Assembly: GCA_024275315.1 (NCBI GenBank)
Contig: JAJRZK010000050.1
Location: 1-64,000, forward strand
Length of the DNA stretch: 64,000 nt
Direction: 5' to 3'
Source of the DNA: Nitrospirota bacterium
GTDB lineage: Bacteria; Nitrospinota_A; UBA7883
The notes below the pieces were generated by a model. The model worked only from the letters and a program-made list of their open reading frames with translations. It searched no databases and had not been told where the DNA came from. A program made the position numbers and the translations under genes. This document shows positions 58,269 to 64,000 of this stretch, piece by piece (the stretch's first letter is position 1; each line of letters starts with the position of its first letter).

Positions 58269-59663
58269 TTATTTCCCGCCTACAGGCGCGGTCAGTTTTT
58301 TCGCGTCGAACAGCCTGTCCAGCTCCGCTTTTGTCAACAGCCTCTGTTCGAGAACTATTTCGGGTATGGTCCTGCCTTGCTCTATGGCTTGCTTGGCCAG
58401 TTTTGAAGCCTTGTCGTAACCTATGATGGGGTTTAAAAACGTGGCCAGGCTCGGGCTTTGGTACGCGTACCACCGGCACCTGTCACGGTTTACGGTTATG
58501 CCGGCGACGCACTTGTCGTTAAGTGTTTTAATGCCATTGCACAATATTTTAAGCGATTCGATCAGCGCGTATCCGGTCACCGGCATGGTGACGTTGAGCT
58601 CGAGCTGGGCCGATTGGGCCGCCATGAAAATCGTCTGGTGATTGCCGAACACTTTCAGGCAAACCATGTTCACCGCCTCGCAAACGCTGGGGTTCACCTT
58701 CCCCGGCATTATCGACGACCCTGGTTCTACAGCGGGAAGGTTAAGCTCGTTCAGGCCAGTCATGGGACCGGAGCTCATCAGCCTGAGGTCGTTGCATATC
58801 CGGTGGACGTCTATGGCAAGTGTCTGCAAAGCCGATGAAACATGACTGATATCCGTCGTGCTGTGGGTGGCCTCCACACCGTTTGCGGTCACGCGGAACT
58901 TTTCGCCGGTGGCCTTGTTCAGATGTCTGATAATCAGCTTTCGGAATTTCGGGCTGGTGTTGACACCGGTGCCGACCGCGTTGCCGCCCACCCCCAACTC
59001 CCTGATGAAATCAAGGGTGTCTCTCAGGCGACGGCCGTCTTTTTCCATGGAATAGGCGAAAGCGGAGAACACCTGGCCCATTCGCACCGGAACGGCGTCC
59101 TGCAGGTGTGTCCTGCCCCCCTTGATGATCTTGTCGAATTTTCTGGCCTTGGCCGCAAGGCCGCGTCTGAACCTGTCCACCTCCGCGACAAGCGCCCTGA
59201 TGAGAGGGAGCGCGGCGACCCGAATCGACGACGGAAAAACATTGTTGGTGGATTGCCCCATGTTCACATGGTCGTTGGGGTGGACCAGCTTTCTATCGCC
59301 CCGGACACCGCCTAGTATCTCCTCCGCCCTGTTCCCGATAACCTCGTTTGCGTTCATGTTCGACGAGGTGCCGGATCCGGCGGCGAAAATATCGACAGGA
59401 AACTCATCGTCGAACCTGCCATCCGCAACCTCGCGGCAGGCCTTGACAATCGCCCTCCCCTTCTTTTTTGATAACAACCCGAGGTCCATATTCGCCTCGG
59501 CGCACGCAAGTTTGATCAACGCCAGGGCTTTTATCTGCTCCGTAGGGATACGGTGACCGCTGATGGGGAAATTGTTTACGGACCGGGTTGTGTGAACCCC
59601 GTAATACGCTTCTTCGGGGACGTTGAATTCGCCCAACGAGTCTTTTTCGATCCTGTATTTCAT
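58269..59663 (-). CDS. fumC: Class II fumarate hydratase / aspartase family
   Basis: 464 aa with GSSIMPGKVNP signature, SGTSSNMNANEVIGNRA, VHPNDHVNMGQSTNNVFP. Confidence 0.9.
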   Translation of the reverse strand: MKYRIEKDSLGEFNVPEEAYYGVHTTRSVNNFPISGHRIPTEQIKALALIKLACAEANMDLGLLSKKKGRAIVKACREVADGRFDDEFPVDIFAAGSGTSSNMNANEVIGNRAEEILGGVRGDRKLVHPNDHVNMGQSTNNVFPSSIRVAALPLIRALVAEVDRFRRGLAAKARKFDKIIKGGRTHLQDAVPVRMGQVFSAFAYSMEKDGRRLRDTLDFIRELGVGGNAVGTGVNTSPKFRKLIIRHLNKATGEKFRVTANGVEATHSTTDISHVSSALQTLAIDVHRICNDLRLMSSGPMTGLNELNLPAVEPGSSIMPGKVNPSVCEAVNMVCLKVFGNHQTIFMAAQSAQLELNVTMPVTGYALIESLKILCNGIKTLNDKCVAGITVNRDRCRWYAYQSPSLATFLNPIIGYDKASKLAKQAIEQGRTIPEIVLEQRLLTKAELDRLFDAKKLTAPVGGK

Positions 59664-59743
59664 TTTCCGTTACCTCGTAAAGTATTTTTCATCCGCCGCC
59701 GCTCATTATCCTATCCACCCGGGCTGACTTGCAACAGCATCCA

Positions 59744-59818
59744 GGTATGCACAGCATACCAAGCATGCACAGCATACCAAGCATGCACAGCATACCAAGC
59801 ATGCACAGCATACCAGAT
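59744..59818. repeat. Four tandem 18-bp units (atgcacagcataccaagc)
   Basis: Read directly; begins with the palindrome GGTATGC-ACA-GCATACC. Intergenic between divergent fumC and a sensor kinase. Confidence 0.95.
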
Positions 59819-59970
59819 ATGCGCCGACTATCTTGTTAACTTGAAGCAACATCCCCTGTGGCTGTTTTTTATAATTGCATGGTGTCCACATGGTCGTCGT
59901 TTACTATATAATGCAACTCGCGGCGAATGGTTCTCATTATTTCCGTAACAACCCGGTAAGGTAACAGATC

Positions 59971-62769
59971 TTGAAAAAGCACCTGAAGACGATTGTAGCG
60001 ATTTTGGTTCTATCGCTTGTTGTCGTGGGCGCATGGCTGTTTTACAGCCATGACGTCGTCGTCGAAAAAAACAAGTTTGAAAAGATGGAGTCGAGCAACG
60101 TCGATCTCTACGCAAAAACGATCGCGCACCATTTCGGAATGATTGTTACGGACTTGCTGTTCCTGGCCGAGATGCAACAGGAAAGCTTCAATGACGACGA
60201 CACTGACGGATCGTTGACAAGGGTGGGCGACTTTCTTCTGGCGCTTCTTAGGGCGAAACATTTTTATCACCAGGCGAGGTATATCGACAGCTCCGGGATG
60301 GAGGTCAGCAGGGTCGACATGACAAATGGAACTCCCGCCCTGGTTCCGAAGGACAAGCTCCAGTACAAGGGAGACAGGTACTATTTCAAGGAAACCATGC
60401 AGCTCGACAAGGGTGATGTCTATATATCCCGTTTCGACCTGAACATAGAGCATGGAGTGATTGAAAAGCCCCCCTCCCCCGTCATCAGGTTCGCCATGCC
60501 AGTGTTCGACCGGGAAGGTGTAAAGCGCGGCATCGTGATAGTCAATTATAAAGGGAACCTGATATTGCAAAGCCTCGCTTCTGTTTCGTCGGGGCACGCC
60601 GGATCGGTTATGCTTCTCGATTCGGACGGTTACTGGCTGTACGGAGCCGAAAAAAGTGATCTGTTCGGGTTCATGTATGAAGAGAGAAAGGATCGGTCGT
60701 TCGCCAAGACATACCCGAAACAGTGGGAGATGATAAGACGCGCCGAAACGGGACAATTCCTCGCTGACGAGGGACTTTTTACATTCCGCACGATACATCC
60801 GTACCTTGACAGCCGCAAAGCCATCAGCGGCAACGGTGCGGTCTGGAGCGATAGTATATCCGGACCTGGAGATCGCGGTTCGTCGGACAGGGAATATAGC
60901 TGGAAAATAGTCTCCCTGCTAAAACCAACCCTGCTCCAATCGGAATCCAGCGCGCTTTTTACGAAGCTGGTGATGTTATACGGTCTTCTGGTAGCCCTGT
61001 TGGTGGCTGGCTCGAAGCTGGTCGATTCGTTTTTCAGGCGGACGGCGATTCTGCCCAAGGGTTATCTATCACCGGTGACGCTTCTGCTTTCTTCCGCCGT
61101 CGCGCTTTTTTTTGGCGAGATGATGGTGATGAGCGTCATGCCTGTTTTCCAGCCGCTGTCGCCAGCCATGGAGGCCGCTGTCGATTCGCTCCTGCTATCG
61201 ATGCTGGTGATGCCGATGTTCTATTTTCTTTTGTTCCGTCCCCTTATTCTTCATATAGAACGGCGCAGGCGCGCAGAGGATAAACACAAGGAATCGGAGG
61301 AGAAATATCACCAGGTGATAGAAGCCGCCAACGACGCCATATTTATATCCGACGCGTCCACCGGGGTCGTCTCCGAGGCCAACTTGATGTCCGAGAAGCT
61401 GACCGGTATTGAGCATGACAAGATAATAGGGATGAATCTGTCGGCCCTGTTTCCCATCGACAGGGCGAATAAATACATCAGCTTTTACCACGACCACCTG
61501 GAAAAGGGAAAAATCATATCCGAAGATATCGAAATCATACACAAAAGCGGAAGACGTATCCCGGTGGACATACGGGCAAGCAAGACGACCGCCGACGGCA
61601 GAGAAATCGCCATCAGCATTTTCAGGGACATGGCGGTGCAGAAAAGAATTGAACGCCAGATCAAGGACACAAAACAGTTCCTTGAAAAAGTAATGGAAAG
61701 CGTCTCCAACGCCATTTTCGTAGTCAGCCTTCATGGACACTACACCATGGTCAATCACGGCGCAGAGGAGATAAGTGGCTATAAGGCGGATGAACTCGTG
61801 GGAAAATCGTTCTCTTCAATCCTGGAGCCGGGGTCGAGAAAAAAGATGAAAGCGTATTTTATAAAATCTTCGCAACTGGGACATACTGTGCGGCAATGTG
61901 AAGCGAATATAATCACAAAAAACGGCAAAACACGCTCCGTCATTTTCAGCCTGGCGCCACTTTATTATGAGGGGAAAATAGCCAGCGTGGTGGGAGCCGC
62001 GGCGGATATCACACAGTTGAAGGATATGGAGAAACATCGCGAAGAGCTGATGAAAAACCTGAAACGCGCCTATAACGAGCTGAAGGATTTTGCGTATATA
62101 GTGTCACACGACCTCAAGGCCCCGTTGCGTGGTATCAGCTCGCTGGCGCAATGGACAGCGCAGGATTACGCCGACAAACTAGATGACGAGGGGAGGGAAA
62201 ACCTCAAGTTGCTTGTAAGCAGAACGAAAAGGATGCACAACCTGATAAACGGGATATTGCAATATTCCCGGGTCGGCAGACTGGGTCCATATTACCAGCG
62301 GATCAATACGGGCGATATAACCAGAGAAATTATTGAGACCATAGACCCGCCCGAAAATATTTTATTTGAAATAGACGAGGATATGCCGGAAATAGTATAC
62401 GACAAAACCCATTTTCACCAGATCATGCAAAACCTGCTCTCCAACGCCATAAACAATATGGACAAGCCAGATGGCGAGATAGCGATATCGTGCGACCATG
62501 AGAAAAACGGATATTTCGTGTTTCACGTAAAAGACAACGGGCGTGGCATCGATAAAAAACATTTTGAGCGCATTTTCAAGATATTTCAAAGCCTTAGCTC
62601 CAGAGACGAGACAGAGGCCACCGGTATCGGGCTGTCACTAGTCAAAAAAATCGTTGAAACCAACGGCGGATCGGTAGATGTAGAATCAAGCCCGGGAGCC
62701 GGAACCGAGTTCAGCTTTTCTATTCCGGACGAACTGCAGATAAATTTTGATGAAAACAACGATCAATAA
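59971..62769 (+). CDS. Membrane sensor histidine kinase (Cache-like periplasmic domain, two PAS, HisKA, HATPase)
   Basis: N-terminal TM, periplasmic sensor region, PAS motifs, HisKA YIVSHDLKAPLRGISSLAQW, HATPase GIGLSLVKKIVETNGG; TTG start. Confidence 0.88.
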   Translation: MKKHLKTIVAILVLSLVVVGAWLFYSHDVVVEKNKFEKMESSNVDLYAKTIAHHFGMIVTDLLFLAEMQQESFNDDDTDGSLTRVGDFLLALLRAKHFYHQARYIDSSGMEVSRVDMTNGTPALVPKDKLQYKGDRYYFKETMQLDKGDVYISRFDLNIEHGVIEKPPSPVIRFAMPVFDREGVKRGIVIVNYKGNLILQSLASVSSGHAGSVMLLDSDGYWLYGAEKSDLFGFMYEERKDRSFAKTYPKQWEMIRRAETGQFLADEGLFTFRTIHPYLDSRKAISGNGAVWSDSISGPGDRGSSDREYSWKIVSLLKPTLLQSESSALFTKLVMLYGLLVALLVAGSKLVDSFFRRTAILPKGYLSPVTLLLSSAVALFFGEMMVMSVMPVFQPLSPAMEAAVDSLLLSMLVMPMFYFLLFRPLILHIERRRRAEDKHKESEEKYHQVIEAANDAIFISDASTGVVSEANLMSEKLTGIEHDKIIGMNLSALFPIDRANKYISFYHDHLEKGKIISEDIEIIHKSGRRIPVDIRASKTTADGREIAISIFRDMAVQKRIERQIKDTKQFLEKVMESVSNAIFVVSLHGHYTMVNHGAEEISGYKADELVGKSFSSILEPGSRKKMKAYFIKSSQLGHTVRQCEANIITKNGKTRSVIFSLAPLYYEGKIASVVGAAADITQLKDMEKHREELMKNLKRAYNELKDFAYIVSHDLKAPLRGISSLAQWTAQDYADKLDDEGRENLKLLVSRTKRMHNLINGILQYSRVGRLGPYYQRINTGDITREIIETIDPPENILFEIDEDMPEIVYDKTHFHQIMQNLLSNAINNMDKPDGEIAISCDHEKNGYFVFHVKDNGRGIDKKHFERIFKIFQSLSSRDETEATGIGLSLVKKIVETNGGSVDVESSPGAGTEFSFSIPDELQINFDENNDQ

Positions 62770-62806
62770 GATATAATGCTCGGATATCCTGGATGGTAAA
62801 ATCATT

Positions 62807-63238
62807 ATGAGAAGAGATGTGCACATACTTCTGGTCGAGGACGACATCATAGACGTCAAGACCGTCAAAAGAGCCTTCAAGGAAAACAAGATAATCAACC
62901 CTCTTCGCATAACGTCCAACGGTGAGGAAGCGCTGAAGTATTTGCGGCGCCAGGGCAAATACTCCAACCCGGAAGACTCTCCCAGACCGTCGATCATACT
63001 GCTGGACCTGAACATGCCGGTCATGAATGGTGTGGAGTTTCTCAAGGCCATCAGGGCCGATGAGGATCTTAAAAGCCTGACGGTGATAGTGCTTACCACG
63101 TCAAAAGAAGAAAACGACAGGGTTGAAAGCTACAAGCTCAACGTCGCCGGATATATAATCAAGCCTGTTGAATTTGAAAAATTCGTTGAAGCGGTCAAGG
63201 TGATCGACCTTTATTGGTCTTTGAACGAGCTTCCCTGA
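62807..63238 (+). CDS. Response regulator (Rcp1-like single REC domain)
   Basis: HILLVEDDIIDVKTVKRAFKENKIINPLRITSNGEEALKYLRRQG...PSIILLDLNMPVMNGVEFLK...IKPVEFEKFVEAV. Confidence 0.93.
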   Translation: MRRDVHILLVEDDIIDVKTVKRAFKENKIINPLRITSNGEEALKYLRRQGKYSNPEDSPRPSIILLDLNMPVMNGVEFLKAIRADEDLKSLTVIVLTTSKEENDRVESYKLNVAGYIIKPVEFEKFVEAVKVIDLYWSLNELP

Positions 63239-63258
63239 CGCAAGGCAGTTTTCGGCGG

Positions 63259-64000
63259 ATGAACGAAAAACAGTACAATCTCCTGGTGGTTGAGGACGAC
63301 CAGGTGGATCTCCAGGCGTTCAAAAGACTTGTAAAAAGTAAGCACCTTCCATACATCGTCACGTTCGCCTCTTCTATAAAAGAAGCCAAACGGCATCTGG
63401 CCGACAACAAGTTCGACCTGATCCTTCTGGACTACAACCTTGGCGACGGAACGGGGCTTGAAATTCTCGAGGAGATAAAAAGGACCCCCATCGTTTTCGT
63501 TACCGGTAGCGGCGACGAGGAAACAGCGGTTCACGCGATGAAAATGGGCGCGTACGACTACCTCATAAAGGATCCGGAGCGCAATTATCTCACCGTTCTG
63601 CCGTCGACCGTTCAAAATGTTATTTCCAGGAAATGGTCGGAAGACGCCTTGCACGAAAGCGAGGAGAGGTTTCGCAACGCGTTTAAATACGCCGCGGCGG
63701 GAATGGTCATCTGCGGCCTGGACTTCAAAATAATAAAAGCCAACGCCAAATTCTGCGACATGGTCGGATATACCGAAAGTGAATTGCAGAAAATGACCTT
63801 CGCGGAAATCACCGATTCTGACGACATCGGCATGAGTCTGAAGCAGGCGGAGCGAATGCTCAAGGGCGAAATCAGTTTTTTGCAGACGGACAAGAAATAC
63901 ATCCATAAAAGCGGGAAAACCGTGTGGGGGACGTTAAGCGCGTCTGTTCTGCGGTCCGCGGAAGGTGTTCCACGATATTTTCAGGCGCATGTGCAGGATA
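63259..64000 (+). CDS. REC-PAS protein, C-terminus beyond window (probable hybrid sensor)
   Basis: MNEKQYNLLVVEDDQVDLQAFKRLV...LILLDYNLGDGTGLEIL...KDPERNYL then PAS ESEERFRNAFKYAAAGMVICGLDFKIIKAN. Confidence 0.88.
   Translation, partial: MNEKQYNLLVVEDDQVDLQAFKRLVKSKHLPYIVTFASSIKEAKRHLADNKFDLILLDYNLGDGTGLEILEEIKRTPIVFVTGSGDEETAVHAMKMGAYDYLIKDPERNYLTVLPSTVQNVISRKWSEDALHESEERFRNAFKYAAAGMVICGLDFKIIKANAKFCDMVGYTESELQKMTFAEITDSDDIGMSLKQAERMLKGEISFLQTDKKYIHKSGKTVWGTLSASVLRSAEGVPRYFQAHVQD

Noticed and set aside
59744-59818. CRISPR-like array
   Set aside because: Units are directly abutting 18-mers with no spacers; no cas genes in the window.

Overview
This 64 kb window looks like an ordinary bacterial chromosome of a Gram-negative, non-photosynthetic lineage. 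Taxonomy is not assignable from the sequence alone. Most of it is housekeeping or envelope genes: a pga-type exopolysaccharide locus (pgaD divergent from pgaABC), tRNA-Ser(GGA), rnr, glyQ, a four-gene sucrose cluster (YjbQ, PfkB kinase, SPS-HAD, sucrose synthase), Glu/Leu dehydrogenase, miaB, bifunctional nuclease, MltD-like transglycosylase, parC-parE, leuS, lemA-htpX, thiC-rsmE, fumC, and several PAS histidine kinases with response regulators. There is no CRISPR array, rRNA, prophage or intact transposon that I can support. The most unusual items are: (1) a 55-aa 'half P-II' ORF directly upstream of amtB, which keeps the second beta-alpha-beta unit and C-terminal signature but lacks the T-loop half; it is below the ORF-track cutoff; (2) adjacent genes for a half-ferritin-like two-helix protein and a free rubredoxin, resembling a split rubrerythrin; (3) a recurring class of short tandem repeats built on small palindromes with 3-nt centres at four intergenic or 5'-end sites (about 8.2, 23.3, 49.0 and 59.75 kb), one of which duplicated the 5' end of an aldo/keto reductase gene; (4) a cytochrome-c-like CxxCH sensor kinase. 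No defence or mobile system that I would call novel is visible. All homology calls come from motif recognition, not database searches.
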